Of a stretch of 64,000 bases of DNA, positions 1-7,944 are shown in pieces. The notes beneath the pieces were generated by a model that was given only the letters and a program-made list of their open reading frames with translations, did no database searches and had not been told where the DNA came from. A program made the position numbers and the translations under genes. Numbering within the stretch: the first letter of the stretch is position 1; the number at the start of each line of letters is the position of its first letter. The stretch comes from Coriobacteriia bacterium (GTDB lineage: Bacteria; Actinomycetota; Coriobacteriia; Anaerosomatales; PHET01): positions 87,209-151,208 of the forward strand of contig JAXMKZ010000030.1 in assembly GCA_034370385.1 (NCBI GenBank). Direction: 5' to 3'.

Positions 1-436
1 GCTTCTCCAGGTCACCGACGCGGGCGCGCCACAACGTGATGCCCAGATGCAGTCCGTGCGCGAGGTCTTGCAGGAGATCGACGCGCACACACGTCCGAGC
101 GTTGTGGTGTTCAACAAGATCGACACGCTGTCAGACGAGGAGCGCGTGGCGCTAGCCAGACGCCATCCCACCGCGGTCTATTGCTCGGCGCTCAACGTCG
201 AGGGCGTGGACGGCGTGATCGATCGCATCGCCGACGAGGCGGCGCGCGACAGCGTCACGCTCACCTTGGTCGTGCCCTACACGCGCGGTGAGATGGTTCG
301 GCTCGCGCACGAACGAGCCCAGATACTGTCCGAGCGTCACGGCGAGGATGGCACCCAGCTTGTCCTGCGGGTGCCGCCGGTTCTAGCTCCGCGCTTCGAG
401 GAGTTCCGGGTTGCCCCAGCCGACGAAGACGGCTAG
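1..436 (+). CDS. hflX: GTPase HflX, C-terminal part (5' end outside window)
   Basis: This is the C-terminal third of a ribosome-associated GTPase of the HflX family. HflX splits stalled ribosomes and acts in heat or translation stress. The reading frame is open from the window edge, so the Met at position 47 is internal and the Walker A part is missing. Visible features are the end of the G domain with [13 protein letters not shown], the G4 motif NKID, a G5-like YCSALN, and the usual short tail domain. Its stop overlaps the lexA stop by four bases, tail to tail. The family call rests on the G4 motif and the QVREVL-type helix context; another TRAFAC GTPase is less likely. Confidence 0.8.
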   Translation, partial: LLQVTDAGAPQRDAQMQSVREVLQEIDAHTRPSVVVFNKIDTLSDEERVALARRHPTAVYCSALNVEGVDGVIDRIADEAARDSVTLTLVVPYTRGEMVRLAHERAQILSERHGEDGTQLVLRVPPVLAPRFEEFRVAPADEDG

Positions 437-1092
437 ATCCTCCGAAACAGCGCGACGACCTTTCCGAGGATCACCACGTCACGAACGTAGATCGGCTCCA
501 TAGCCGAGTTCTCGGGCTGAAGCCGGATACGGTCTGCCTCGCGGAAGAATGTCTTGACCGTGGCCTCCGGCTCTCCAGAGAACTCGTCGGCAACCATGGC
601 GACGACGATCTCGCCGTTGGAGGCGGTCTCCTGCTGCTTCACCACGACGAAGTCCCCGTTGAGGATACCGGCCTCGATCATCGAGTCACCGCGGACCTTC
701 AGTATGAACGTCCGCTCGCCTGAGAACTCAGCCGGAAGGGGGAGCGTGCCCTCGATGTTCTCGGATGCGAGAATCGGCTGACCGGCGGCGACCTGGCCTA
801 CGATCGGCACCGCGTGGACCTGGCCGAAATCGATCGCCGAATCGGTGTCGCGGAAGTCAAAGACCTCCAAGGCCCGCGGCTTCGATGGATCGCGGCGGAT
901 GAACCCCTTCGATTCGAGCGCAGAAAGATGCGAATGCACCGTCGACGAGGACGATAGTCCGACAGCATCTCCGATCTCTCTCACGCTCGGCGGATACCCT
1001 TTGCGATGAATCTCCGCGCGGATGAAGTCCAAGATCTGCTGCTGGCGCTTGGTCAGTTCCCGCTGGTAAGCCAATGCGGTCTCCCTCGACAT
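433..1092 (-). CDS. lexA: SOS repressor LexA
   Basis: LexA represses the SOS regulon and self-cleaves when RecA is activated by damaged DNA. At 219 residues it has normal length. The N-terminal winged helix (about residues 15-75) contains [15 protein letters not shown]. The cleavage site is Ala103-Gly104 in VGQVAAGQP. The serine-lysine dyad is Ser137 in RGDSM and Lys180 in EATVKTFF, so the protein looks fully functional. It is divergent from a LysM gene, and the shared upstream region carries several SOS boxes, one of them (1093-1106) directly against its start codon. This implies autoregulation. The start is supported by the conserved [12 protein letters not shown] segment near the N-terminus. 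Confidence 0.97.
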   Translation of the reverse strand: MSRETALAYQRELTKRQQQILDFIRAEIHRKGYPPSVREIGDAVGLSSSSTVHSHLSALESKGFIRRDPSKPRALEVFDFRDTDSAIDFGQVHAVPIVGQVAAGQPILASENIEGTLPLPAEFSGERTFILKVRGDSMIEAGILNGDFVVVKQQETASNGEIVVAMVADEFSGEPEATVKTFFREADRIRLQPENSAMEPIYVRDVVILGKVVALFRRI

Positions 1093-1106
1093 CGAACGCC
1101 TGTACG
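1093..1106. promoter_or_regulatory. Degenerate SOS box at the lexA start
   Basis: CGAACGCCTGTACG matches the Gram-positive/actinobacterial LexA site CGAAC-N4-GTTCG with one mismatch in the right half. It abuts the lexA ATG and covers the position of its ribosome binding site. It is weaker evidence than the two perfect sites further upstream. Confidence 0.4.
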
Positions 1107-1138
1107 CAGGGAGTGTAACGCTTGTTCCCTGTGTAGTG

Positions 1139-1152
1139 CAAACACGCGTTCG
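1139..1152. promoter_or_regulatory. SOS box (one mismatch)
   Basis: CAAACACGCGTTCG matches CGAAC-N4-GTTCG except for one base in the left half. It lies between lexA and the YneA-like gene, 31 bases upstream of a perfect SOS box. Confidence 0.55.
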
Positions 1153-1162
1153 CTATTTCTAC

Positions 1163-1190
1163 TTGACACCGAACAGGTGTTCGTTACTAT
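1163..1190 (+). promoter_or_regulatory. Promoter for the YneA-like gene
   Basis: A perfect -35 element TTGACA (1163-1168) is followed after 16 bases by TACTAT (1185-1190), a good -10 element. The perfect SOS box at 1170-1183 fills the spacer and a second one follows at 1196-1209. Bound LexA would therefore block RNA polymerase. Confidence 0.7.
1170..1183. promoter_or_regulatory. Perfect SOS box 1
   Basis: CGAACAGGTGTTCG is an exact match to CGAAC-N4-GTTCG, the LexA operator of actinobacteria and Bacillus. It lies in the -35/-10 spacer of the rightward promoter. Confidence 0.9.
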
Positions 1191-1195
1191 GTATA

Positions 1196-1209
1196 CGAAC
1201 GTACGTTCG
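1196..1209. promoter_or_regulatory. Perfect SOS box 2
   Basis: CGAACGTACGTTCG is an exact, fully palindromic LexA site. Its start is 26 bases from the start of SOS box 1, just downstream of the rightward -10 element. Confidence 0.9.
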
Positions 1210-1285
1210 CATTAGTGATCTGGCGATGTCAGACCCTCAGCGTAGGCTGACCGCACACGATTACTCGAAGCAGGAGGTAGGACGT

Positions 1286-1630
1286 ATGGACCGGAGACGT
1301 CACTCTGACCGGAGCCCCCGAGCGCGGGCGGTGCCCGTGCTGAATCGCGATGTGGCCGTGGCGACTGTCATGATCGCTCTGCTTATCGCCGCCGTGCTGG
1401 CATCGAAGTCTCCAACCGTTGACTTTGCGACGACTTCATCGGTGACCGTCCAGCCTGGCGATACCCTGTGGAGCCTAGCTAGCGCTCACCCTGTGCGAGG
1501 TCTCGATACCGCACAGTGCGCCAGCGCGATCGCCTCGCTCAATCAGATGTCCGGCTCGGCACTGATCGCCGGGAGCGTCGTACACGTCCCGTCGTCTGTC
1601 TCACCCGGAGCGGCTGTGGCCATGCGTTAG
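1286..1630 (+). CDS. YneA-like SOS-induced LysM membrane protein (putative cell-division suppressor)
   Basis: A 114-residue protein with a basic N-terminal tail, one membrane helix (AVATVMIALLIAAVLA) and an extracytoplasmic LysM domain (VTVQPGDTLWSLA through VVHVP). In Bacillus, YneA has this layout, sits divergent to lexA and delays division during SOS. The same context and two perfect SOS boxes in its promoter argue for that role here. The ATG at 1286 is chosen because AGGAGG lies at 1272-1277 with ideal spacing; longer frames would run through the operators. Sequence similarity among YneA proteins is low, so the functional assignment is by architecture and context. Confidence 0.8.
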   Translation: MDRRRHSDRSPRARAVPVLNRDVAVATVMIALLIAAVLASKSPTVDFATTSSVTVQPGDTLWSLASAHPVRGLDTAQCASAIASLNQMSGSALIAGSVVHVPSSVSPGAAVAMR

Positions 1631-1752
1631 CCTGGCTTTCTCGGGCGCCGAACTCTCACTGCATAGGATATCCGGGCTCAAGGTGACACGATCGCTTCAG
1701 CCAATGCCGAAGGTTCACGCCCGCTGCAATGCGCTTTCTCGATGACCTTCTG

Positions 1753-1781
1753 TTGAAGCCCTATATCTTGTGTGCTAACGT
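1753..1781 (+). promoter_or_regulatory. Possible nrdR promoter
   Basis: TTGAAG (1753-1758) and TAACGT (1776-1781) are separated by 17 bases, 32 bases upstream of the nrdR start. The -10 match is partial. The rest of the 182-base gap before nrdR shows nothing recognisable. Confidence 0.3.
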
Positions 1782-1812
1782 CGCAGCTGACCTAGATGTG
1801 GGGGTGAGCTGC

Positions 1813-2259
1813 GTGCGTTGTCCCTTCTGTGGACATGGTGAGACCAAAGTCGTCGACTCTCGTACCTCGGAGTCGCAAGACGCCATCAGGAGACGGCGCG
1901 AATGCCTCGAATGCACGGAGCGGTTCACCACCTATGAGCGTCGCGAAGAGATGCCTCTCATGGTGCTGAAGAAGGATGGTGCACCTGAACCGTTCGACCG
2001 AGCCAAGCTCATGCGCGGCCTGTTCGTTGCTACCGCCAAACGCGGTGTCACTCCCGATGAACTCGAATTCCTGATAGACGACATCGAGTCTGAACTTCAC
2101 AACTCGTTTCGCTATGAGGTAGACAGCCTCACATTGGGTGACATGGTCCTTCAGCGCCTGCTCGTGCTCGACAAGGTCGCCTACGTGCGCTTCGCGTCAG
2201 TCTACAAGGAGTTCCAGGACCTCGATGAGTTCACTCGAGAGCTCAAGGGACTCGCCTAG
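1813..2259 (+). CDS. nrdR: Transcriptional repressor NrdR
   Basis: NrdR is the ATP/dATP-sensing zinc-ribbon repressor of ribonucleotide reductase genes. At 148 residues, the zinc ribbon has the canonical Cys3, Cys6, Cys31 and Cys34 (CPFC and CLEC), followed by the basic RRRRE stretch and the ATP-cone domain (VLKKDGAPEPFDRAKL). The GTG at 1813 is preferred over an ATG 84 bases upstream because it gives the conserved N-terminus and follows a G-rich ribosome binding site (about 1800-1806). It is followed two bases later by dut, so nucleotide supply functions are grouped. NrdR boxes for its target would lie outside this window. Confidence 0.95.
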   Translation: MRCPFCGHGETKVVDSRTSESQDAIRRRRECLECTERFTTYERREEMPLMVLKKDGAPEPFDRAKLMRGLFVATAKRGVTPDELEFLIDDIESELHNSFRYEVDSLTLGDMVLQRLLVLDKVAYVRFASVYKEFQDLDEFTRELKGLA

Positions 2260-2261
2260 CC

Positions 2262-2693
2262 ATGGACCTCCCCATCCGTCTCCTCGACAGTGGACTCCCG
2301 ATGCCCGCGTACGCGCACGAGGGCGACGCTGGACTCGATCTCTTCGCAGCTCACGACACCTGTATCGAGCCGGGCGAACGCGTGTTGATCGGAACCGGGG
2401 TCGCTGTCGCTATACCTGAAGGTTATGCCGGTTTCGTCCAACCGCGCAGCGGTCTCGCCCTGCGCTCGGGGCTCTCGTTCGTGAACACGCCGGGCCTCAT
2501 CGACAGTCACTACCGCGGCGAGATAAAGCTGATTGCGGTCAACCTCGATCCGGTGGATTCGATTCGAGTCACCAGAGGCCAGAAGGTCGCACAGCTTGTG
2601 GTGCAGCCCGTGGTTCGGGTCGTTCCGGTCCAGGTCACGGCCCTCGACCCAACCACCAGAGGGGAGGGGGGCTTTGGCAGCACCGGCACCTAG
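2262..2693 (+). CDS. dut: dUTP diphosphatase
   Basis: Trimeric dUTPase, hydrolysing dUTP to dUMP and pyrophosphate to keep uracil out of DNA and feed dTMP synthesis. The 143 residues carry all family motifs in order: AGLDLFA (motif 1), QPRSGLALR (motif 2), NTPGLIDSHYRGEI (motif 3) and the C-terminal GGFGSTGT arm (motif 5). It starts two bases after nrdR and its end overlaps the Nudix start by 20 bases, so the three are probably one transcript. Confidence 0.96.
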   Translation: MDLPIRLLDSGLPMPAYAHEGDAGLDLFAAHDTCIEPGERVLIGTGVAVAIPEGYAGFVQPRSGLALRSGLSFVNTPGLIDSHYRGEIKLIAVNLDPVDSIRVTRGQKVAQLVVQPVVRVVPVQVTALDPTTRGEGGFGSTGT

Positions 2694-3141
2694 CGGTCCT
2701 CGCATTCGTGTGGCCGCGGCCATCCTGATCGACGATCGCCTCGTCCTCGTGCGACATCGTGCAGCACGCGCCTCCTACCACCTGCTTCCCGGTGGGGGCG
2801 TTGGCTATCGAGAGACCCTTGAAGACGCGCTCGTGCGTGAAGTCGAGGAAGAGACCGGCCTGGCGGTCACGCTCGGTGAACCGCTGCTGATCTCCGACAC
2901 GATAGACCCCAGCGGTCCACGCCACGTCGTCAACATCACGTTCTCTGCCACTGTCGTCGGCGGCGCCATCACGGACCGACCATCTGACGCACAGGTAGAA
3001 GCGGTGGAACTGGTCCGGCTTGATGCGCTCACCGGTCTAGACCTGAGGCCGCCAATCGCCGGCCAGCTACGGGCGATGCTCAGCGGACAGAGCGTTGAAC
3101 CCACGCGCTATTTGGGCTCACTGTTCACGACCGGGTCGTGA
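2674..3141 (+). CDS. Nudix hydrolase
   Basis: A 155-residue Nudix protein with a complete Nudix box: GVGYRE, then REVEEETGL, matching GX5EX7REUXEEXGU. It would hydrolyse a nucleoside diphosphate derivative with Mg2+; the substrate cannot be read from sequence. The TTG at 2674 is chosen because a strong purine-rich site (2660-2671) precedes it at correct spacing. A GTG about 36 bases further in is the alternative. Location after dut suggests nucleotide-pool cleaning. Its last codons lie inside a perfect hairpin (3121-3145). Confidence 0.85.
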   Translation: MAAPAPSGPRIRVAAAILIDDRLVLVRHRAARASYHLLPGGGVGYRETLEDALVREVEEETGLAVTLGEPLLISDTIDPSGPRHVVNITFSATVVGGAITDRPSDAQVEAVELVRLDALTGLDLRPPIAGQLRAMLSGQSVEPTRYLGSLFTTGS

Positions 3142-3145
3142 ACAG
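3121..3145. repeat. Perfect inverted repeat over the Nudix stop codon
   Basis: Eleven-base arms CTGTTCACGAC and GTCGTGAACAG flank a three-base loop. The repeat contains the Nudix stop codon and is followed by only TTT, then directly by a TTGACA box. It could be a weak terminator or an operator for the downstream permease. Confidence 0.6.
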
Positions 3146-3146
3146 T

Positions 3147-3171
3147 TTGACATAAGTCGACCGGCGGTCGA
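3147..3171 (+). promoter_or_regulatory. Possible permease promoter with operator
   Basis: TTGACA (3147-3152) is followed by a small palindrome TCGACC-GGC-GGTCGA (3157-3171) where the spacer would be. No good -10 element is visible at 16-18 bases, so the promoter call is tentative. Confidence 0.3.
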
Positions 3172-3269
3172 ACGATATGCTCCACGAAGGGGGTGACGGC
3201 TCCGCGCTCAGCATTGCTCTAACAGCGGCAAGAGGCAGACTCACGAAGCAATGACAGAAGGGTGGATCA

Positions 3270-4694
3270 ATGGAGGGGTTCTTCAAGTTCTCTGAGCGCG
3301 GGACCGATCTCAAGACTGAGATCATCGCTGGCCTCACAACGTTTCTGACCATGGCCTACATCATCTTTGTGAACCCGGGCATCCTATCGGCCGCCGGGGT
3401 TCCGTTCGCGGGTGCCGCAACAGCTACGGCGTTGGGTGCCGCACTCATGTGCATCGCCATGGGCGTCATCAGCAACCGGCCTTTGGCACTGGCCTCGGGT
3501 ATGGGCCTGAACGCGGTGGTCACCTTTTCGATCATCGGGTTCGCACAGGCCAACGTACCGTGGCAGGTGGGCATGTCGGTCATCTTCGTCGAAGGTATCC
3601 TGATTTTCCTGCTGGTACTGTCCGGGCTTCGTGAGTCGATCATGAACGCGATTCCACTCGACCTGAAGCGTGCCATCGGTGTGGGAATCGGCCTCTTCAT
3701 CACGGTCATAGGCCTCATTGAGGGCGGAATCATCACCCCGAACCAGGCTACGGTTGTCTCCTTGGGTGACTTCACCAAGCCCTACGTCTGGGTGGCCCTT
3801 ATCGGACTGTTCGCCATCCTCGCGTTCATGGCGCTCGGCATCAAGGGCGACATCCTGTGGGGCATCTTGGTTGCGACGGGCGCCGCGTTGCTGCTCAACG
3901 TCACCTCGCTGCCAAAGGCCATTGTCGCCAACCCTGACTTCTCCACGTTCATGGCGCCCTTCCAGCAGGTAGAGGGCGGAATGGCCATCACCCAGATCTT
4001 CACTCCGGCCCTGTTGTTCGCGGTGTTCGCGGTCATGCTGTCCGACTTCTTCGACACCATGGGTACCGTGATCTCAGTGGGCGAGCAGGCCGGATTCACT
4101 GACGCCGAGGGCAACGTCCCCGGTGTTCGCAACATTCTGTTGGTGGACTCAGCGGCCGCCGCCACCGGTGGCCTGTTCGGCGCCAGCTCGATCACGACCT
4201 ACATCGAGTCGGCTGCTGGCGTGGCTGAGGGCGGTCGTACTGGCCTGACCGCCATCGTTGCGGGCGTGCTCTTCGCGATTGCGGCGTTCTTCTCGCCCGT
4301 CGTTCAGATGATCGGTGGGGGATTCGCGGTCGTCAACACCGAACGGTTCGGGAGCTTCCTCGCTGCTGGCTTCACCGTGCCCGATGGCACCAGTTTCTTC
4401 TCGTTCCCGATCACAGCGGGCGCGCTCATCATCGTCGGCTTCCTCATGATGAAGGGTGTTCGCGAAATCGACTGGAACAACCTTGAGGACGCGTTCCCCG
4501 CATTCATGACGATCGTCGGTATTCCGCTGACGTACAACATCAGCTGGGGCATCGGCCTGGGCTTCATCAGCTACATCGTCATCAAGATCTTCCACGGCAA
4601 GGTCAAGGATATCCACCCGCTTATGTGGGTGGCGGGTCTAGCTTTCCTCGGCGCGTTCCTTCAGGGGCCGATCCTCAGCCTCATCACCGGCTAA
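3270..4694 (+). CDS. NCS2-family purine permease (AzgA type, guanine/hypoxanthine)
   Basis: A 474-residue polytopic membrane protein of the nucleobase:cation symporter 2 group, AzgA/PbuG branch. The N-terminal FKFSERGTDLKTEIIAGLTTF and MAYIIFVNPGIL segments, the SDFFDTMGTV signature and the GASSITTYIESAAGVAEGG segment are typical of hypoxanthine/guanine transporters. About a dozen to fourteen hydrophobic segments are visible. It probably imports purine bases for the salvage enzymes apt and hpt found at 19.5-20.6 kb. It is followed by a strong hairpin, so it is probably transcribed apart from the next permease. Confidence 0.9.
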   Translation: MEGFFKFSERGTDLKTEIIAGLTTFLTMAYIIFVNPGILSAAGVPFAGAATATALGAALMCIAMGVISNRPLALASGMGLNAVVTFSIIGFAQANVPWQVGMSVIFVEGILIFLLVLSGLRESIMNAIPLDLKRAIGVGIGLFITVIGLIEGGIITPNQATVVSLGDFTKPYVWVALIGLFAILAFMALGIKGDILWGILVATGAALLLNVTSLPKAIVANPDFSTFMAPFQQVEGGMAITQIFTPALLFAVFAVMLSDFFDTMGTVISVGEQAGFTDAEGNVPGVRNILLVDSAAAATGGLFGASSITTYIESAAGVAEGGRTGLTAIVAGVLFAIAAFFSPVVQMIGGGFAVVNTERFGSFLAAGFTVPDGTSFFSFPITAGALIIVGFLMMKGVREIDWNNLEDAFPAFMTIVGIPLTYNISWGIGLGFISYIVIKIFHGKVKDIHPLMWVAGLAFLGAFLQGPILSLITG

Positions 4695-4704
4695 CAACAG
4701 CTCA

Positions 4705-4733
4705 AGGCCCCCGGTTCAACGAGCCGGGGGCCT
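4705..4733 (+). terminator. Hairpin terminator after the purine permease
   Basis: Perfect ten-base stem AGGCCCCCGG / CCGGGGGCCT with a nine-base loop. The following CTCACAA is not a strong T-tract. The stem starts 10 bases after the stop codon. Confidence 0.8.
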
Positions 4734-4757
4734 CTCACAACGGACAAGGAGGGTGAA

Positions 4758-6098
4758 GTGGCAGCCAGTCAAGACGTCGTCCAAACCGACGAAGTGATGC
4801 CGCTATCGCGCGCAATCCCGCTCTCGCTTCAGCACCTGATGGCCATGTTCGGCGCGACCGTTCTCGTCCCGATTCTCACGGGCCTGGACCCCGGCGTAGG
4901 ACTGATGACCTCGGGCATCGGGACTATCCTGTACTTGATCTGCGTCCGCAACAAGATTCCGAGCTACCTAGGCTCGAGCTTCGCCTTCATCGCTCCGATC
5001 ATCGCAGTCGGTGGCGGACCAGGTGGCAAGAATATACCGGCTGCGCTCGGTGGACTTGTTGTCGCCGGCGTTGTCTACATGGTCGTGGCAGCCGTAGTCA
5101 AAGCATTTGGAACCGGCTGGCTCAACAGACTGCTTCCACCGGCACTCGTGGGCTCGATCGTCGTAGTCATCGGACTAGGGCTGTCGGCCGTGGCGGTGAA
5201 GATGTCCATGTTCCCGTTTGCGGACCCGACTCAGGGCTTCGATCCCAAGCTCATCGCTGTGGCCACGATCACCCTGGCTGCAGCCATCGTGTTCTCAAGC
5301 TTCTTCAAAGGCTTTCTCAAGACGATACCGGTGCTCATGGGCATCGTCGTCGGCTACCTTGTGTCCATTCCGCTCGGCCTCGTCAGCTTTGAAGGTATCC
5401 AGAGCGCCTCATGGATCGGGCTGCCCACGCTGACGTTCCCGGTCTTCGAGCTTGACGCGATACTCATCATCGCCCCAGTGGCGGTCGTGGTCATCATCGA
5501 GCACATCGGGCACCTTCTGGTCATCAACGAGATCACGGGCAAGGACTTCACCCCGATGCTTCCCGAGTCGCTGTTCGGCGACGGCCTGGCGACCGCGATC
5601 TCGGGCGCCGTCGGCGGCACTCCGTCGACCACGTACGCTGAGAACATCGGCGTCATGGCCGTTACTCGCGTCTACGCGACTCAGATGTTCTGGTTCGCCG
5701 GTGCGTTCGCCATTGTCATCGGCGGCTTCGTGCCGAAGTTCAACGCGGCGATCAGCTCGATTCCCACGGCGGTCATGGGCGGGATCTCGCTGCTCCTGTT
5801 CGGCTTGATCGCTTCCAGCGGAATCCGCCTGCTGGCCAACAGTGGTATCGATTTCAGCCACAGCCGGAATCTGATTCTCTCAAGTGTGGTACTGGTCATC
5901 GGCATCGGCATGGAGACTGGCGGGTTCGCCATTCCGCTGGGCAAGTACACCGTTCCGGGTATGGCACTCGCTGCCTTCGTCGGAATCCTGCTCAATCTGG
6001 TACTACCCAAGGAGAGCACAGGCCTGGCCGTCGACTCGCCGGCCTTCGTCGCCGAAGTGCAGGCTGAGGCTGCAGAGGCGGCAGACGCACGAGCGTAG
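4758..6098 (+). CDS. Uracil/xanthine permease, NCS2 family (UraA-like)
   Basis: A 446-residue membrane symporter of the UraA/PbuX branch. Family segments are LSLQHLMAMFGATVLVP near the N-terminus, SYLGSSFAFIAP, the substrate-binding VVIIEHIGHLL region and GGTPSTTYAENIG, where the acidic residue is expected to contact the base and proton. GTG at 4758 follows AAGGAGGG at ideal distance. Uracil is the most likely substrate because of the QHL and TYAENIG segments, but xanthine cannot be excluded. It and the preceding gene are distant relatives (different NCS2 branches), not a recent duplication. Confidence 0.88.
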   Translation: MAASQDVVQTDEVMPLSRAIPLSLQHLMAMFGATVLVPILTGLDPGVGLMTSGIGTILYLICVRNKIPSYLGSSFAFIAPIIAVGGGPGGKNIPAALGGLVVAGVVYMVVAAVVKAFGTGWLNRLLPPALVGSIVVVIGLGLSAVAVKMSMFPFADPTQGFDPKLIAVATITLAAAIVFSSFFKGFLKTIPVLMGIVVGYLVSIPLGLVSFEGIQSASWIGLPTLTFPVFELDAILIIAPVAVVVIIEHIGHLLVINEITGKDFTPMLPESLFGDGLATAISGAVGGTPSTTYAENIGVMAVTRVYATQMFWFAGAFAIVIGGFVPKFNAAISSIPTAVMGGISLLLFGLIASSGIRLLANSGIDFSHSRNLILSSVVLVIGIGMETGGFAIPLGKYTVPGMALAAFVGILLNLVLPKESTGLAVDSPAFVAEVQAEAAEAADARA

Positions 6099-6122
6099 CA
6101 GCTAGGCACGAGTCCGACGTTT

Positions 6123-6163
6123 GACGCCCCCGGTTGCCATAAGGATTGGTGGCCGGGGGCGTC
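6123..6163 (+). terminator. Hairpin terminator after the UraA-like gene
   Basis: Perfect eleven-base stem GACGCCCCCGG / CCGGGGGCGTC around a nineteen-base loop. The lipoprotein gene starts 21 bases later, so it may depend on read-through. Confidence 0.75.
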
Positions 6164-6183
6164 ACTTAGGGAGGCGAACATAC

Positions 6184-6420
6184 ATGCGATTCCGCCGCAG
6201 GATCACACTCGTGGTCATGTCCGCGGCTCTGGCGCTCATCCTGACCGGGTGTTCGACATCCGGAGGCGACGACAAGAACGACTCGCAGGCCCAGCCGGCG
6301 ACGCCAGCCACGGGTGGAATCACCGAGCCGATCGACGACGCGCAGGATGCCGCCGACGACGCCAACGATGTGATACAGCAGCAGCAGGACGCGGTCCAGG
6401 ATCTTGAGGACGGGGACTAA
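6184..6420 (+). CDS. Small lipoprotein of unknown function
   Basis: A 78-residue protein with a basic start (MRFRRR), a hydrophobic signal and the lipobox LTGC, so it should be lipid-anchored at about Cys22. The mature part is short, acidic and Gln-rich (DDAQDAADDANDVIQQQQDAV) and looks like a short amphipathic helix. GGGAGG at 6169-6174 supports the ATG. No family recognised; function unknown. Confidence 0.75.
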   Translation: MRFRRRITLVVMSAALALILTGCSTSGGDDKNDSQAQPATPATGGITEPIDDAQDAADDANDVIQQQQDAVQDLEDGD

Positions 6421-6583
6421 GTCCCGTGACGACACCACGCGATGCCCAGAGAAGGCCTGCTGGGCGTGGGTGGAGACTGACGCATATGTCTGATAATGCA
6501 TCTTATGTCATATTGATATCGAAAGACTTATCCCCTGCGAGTCTCGTGTCCCCTGGATACACCCGCTCAGCGGAGCCGAGCGT
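6421..6583. other. Convergent intergenic region with an AT-rich island
   Basis: The region separates two convergent genes. It holds a short stem GCCCAG (6444-6449) / CTGGGC (6460-6465) that may serve as a terminator. It also holds an unusually AT-rich stretch (about 6482-6530) containing an imperfect dyad around TGATAATGCATC. No gene or RNA was recognised. Confidence 0.5.
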
Positions 6584-6919
6584 TCAGGCGGTCGGGTCTT
6601 CGTCGGTGTCCGGCGCCGGGGACGGCGTCAGGTAGGCGTCCTCGAACTGGGCTTTCGTCATCTCCAAGAGATCCTCTTGAGCGCGCTCGAGGATCGCCTC
6701 AGCCTCGGCGCGATCTTCGAGTACACCCACGGAGACCACGGCCTCGTAGTCGTCCAGCCGAACGGCCTCGATTCTCCACCGCTCAGACTCCTGCGGCTCC
6801 ACTTCAGGAGGCGTCCGGTACAAGATATCGTCGCGCCACTCGAAGTCGGCGGCATCAGTCGAGTCGACGCGCGTGAGCCTTACCCGCCAGAAATCATCAG
6901 CTGCACCGATGATCTTCAT
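6584..6919 (-). CDS. Hypothetical protein, 111 aa
   Basis: I do not recognise this family. The protein starts MKIIGAADDFWRVRLTRVD, is acidic and has a helical C-terminal half (EDRAEAEAILERAQEDLLEMTKAQF) and a Pro/Asp-rich tail. There is no signal peptide or membrane segment. The ATG at 6919 is chosen over an upstream in-frame Met because AAAGGACAAG lies at the right distance, inside the end of the preceding SH3 gene. It is the last of three tightly packed minus-strand genes. Confidence 0.7.
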   Translation of the reverse strand: MKIIGAADDFWRVRLTRVDSTDAADFEWRDDILYRTPPEVEPQESERWRIEAVRLDDYEAVVSVGVLEDRAEAEAILERAQEDLLEMTKAQFEDAYLTPSPAPDTDEDPTA

Positions 6920-6923
6920 GCCG

Positions 6924-7364
6924 TTACTTGTCCTTTGCCTCGGTGTAGTTAGGGTTCGATGACACCCAGCCCTTGGAGCCATCTGAAGACCGAACCTCGT
7001 ACCACCCGGACCTCTTGGATAGCAGCGTGAGTTTCTCGCCCTTCCTCAGACCGCGGATGGGCGTGGCATCGGCCTCAGGCTTAGTGCGGAAGTTGAGCCC
7101 GTCGATGAGCACCACGACTGTACCGGCGGCGGCTTCCGGTTTGGTTGTGGGCTTGGGCTTCGCCTCGTCACCAGCCTCGTCCTCCCCTTCTTGCGCTGGC
7201 GGGGGGGCGGTCGTGTCAACAGAGGCGGCTCCGCTTCCAGCCTGCGCGGCCTGGCTGCTGGCGTCGCGATACTCACTCCACCAGCCGCGTACTGTCAGTA
7301 CAAGCACAAGCAGAACCACTGCTGCAGCAATGCCCTTGGCGTACTTGAGTGTCTCTGCGCTCAC
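6924..7364 (-). CDS. Membrane-anchored bacterial SH3-domain protein
   Basis: A 146-residue protein with one N-terminal membrane helix (GIAAAVVLLVLVLTVRGWW), a low-complexity Pro/Glu/Lys linker (about residues 35-80), and a C-terminal SH3b domain (VLIDGLNFRTKPEADATPIRGL, then SGWYEVRSSDGSKGWV). Such domains usually bind peptidoglycan or protein partners outside the membrane. It overlaps the upstream gene by GTGA, suggesting translational coupling. Confidence 0.8.
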   Translation of the reverse strand: MSAETLKYAKGIAAAVVLLVLVLTVRGWWSEYRDASSQAAQAGSGAASVDTTAPPPAQEGEDEAGDEAKPKPTTKPEAAAGTVVVLIDGLNFRTKPEADATPIRGLRKGEKLTLLSKRSGWYEVRSSDGSKGWVSSNPNYTEAKDK

Positions 7365-7909
7365 AGGTACAGTCCCCCACCGTAGACAGCGGTCTCATCC
7401 AGGCCAAAGGACTCGCTTACCTCAGCAAGGCTTCGGCGCGCCTTCTGCGTATATGCCCTGACAGCCTTGAGGTCGATGGTCGCCAGAAGTTCCAGCGCGC
7501 CTTCTTCCCGATCATCATCCGAGATGCGCGACGCCTCCTGCGCTACCAGGAATGCGGCGTCACCAAGTTCCTCCGCCAGAACGACCAACGAACGAGGAAG
7601 CGCCATCCGATCCAGTTCGTCGGCGAGCATCGTGGCCCGCATCGCAACCTCATGCAGCGCCCGGCGTTCGCTCGACTCAGGGTCTTTGGCGAACTCAGCG
7701 AGAGCCTCATCATCTCCCTCGGACAAGCGGGTGAGGGTCTCGTCAAGACCCTGTGCGGCGGCCTCGACCGCCTCCGCCTTCACGAGGAGCCGAAGCAGGC
7801 GCTTCCGGCTGTACGCGCGCCAGCCCAAGAAAGCGCCACCGACGGCGGCCGCAAGAAGAAGGACCACACCAACTACAAGAGCAATCGTCGCCCAACCGGG
7901 CACGGACAC
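7361..7909 (-). CDS. Membrane-anchored hypothetical protein, 182 aa
   Basis: One N-terminal membrane helix (ATIALVVGVVLLLAAAVGGAFLGW) is followed by a basic stop-transfer stretch and a soluble, mainly helical domain rich in Ala, Glu and Leu. No catalytic motif was seen. The GTG start has AGGAGGT directly upstream. The gene heads a three-gene set with the SH3 protein and an unknown protein, so an envelope role is plausible but unproven. Confidence 0.75.
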   Translation of the reverse strand: MSVPGWATIALVVGVVLLLAAAVGGAFLGWRAYSRKRLLRLLVKAEAVEAAAQGLDETLTRLSEGDDEALAEFAKDPESSERRALHEVAMRATMLADELDRMALPRSLVVLAEELGDAAFLVAQEASRISDDDREEGALELLATIDLKAVRAYTQKARRSLAEVSESFGLDETAVYGGGLYL

Positions 7910-7944
7910 ACCTCCTGCGCGCAGCTAGAGTTCAATCCACCGTG

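Noticed and set aside
3142..3269. Purine riboswitch upstream of the purine permease
   Set aside because: The leader has no recognisable purine aptamer core and no three-way junction was found by eye.
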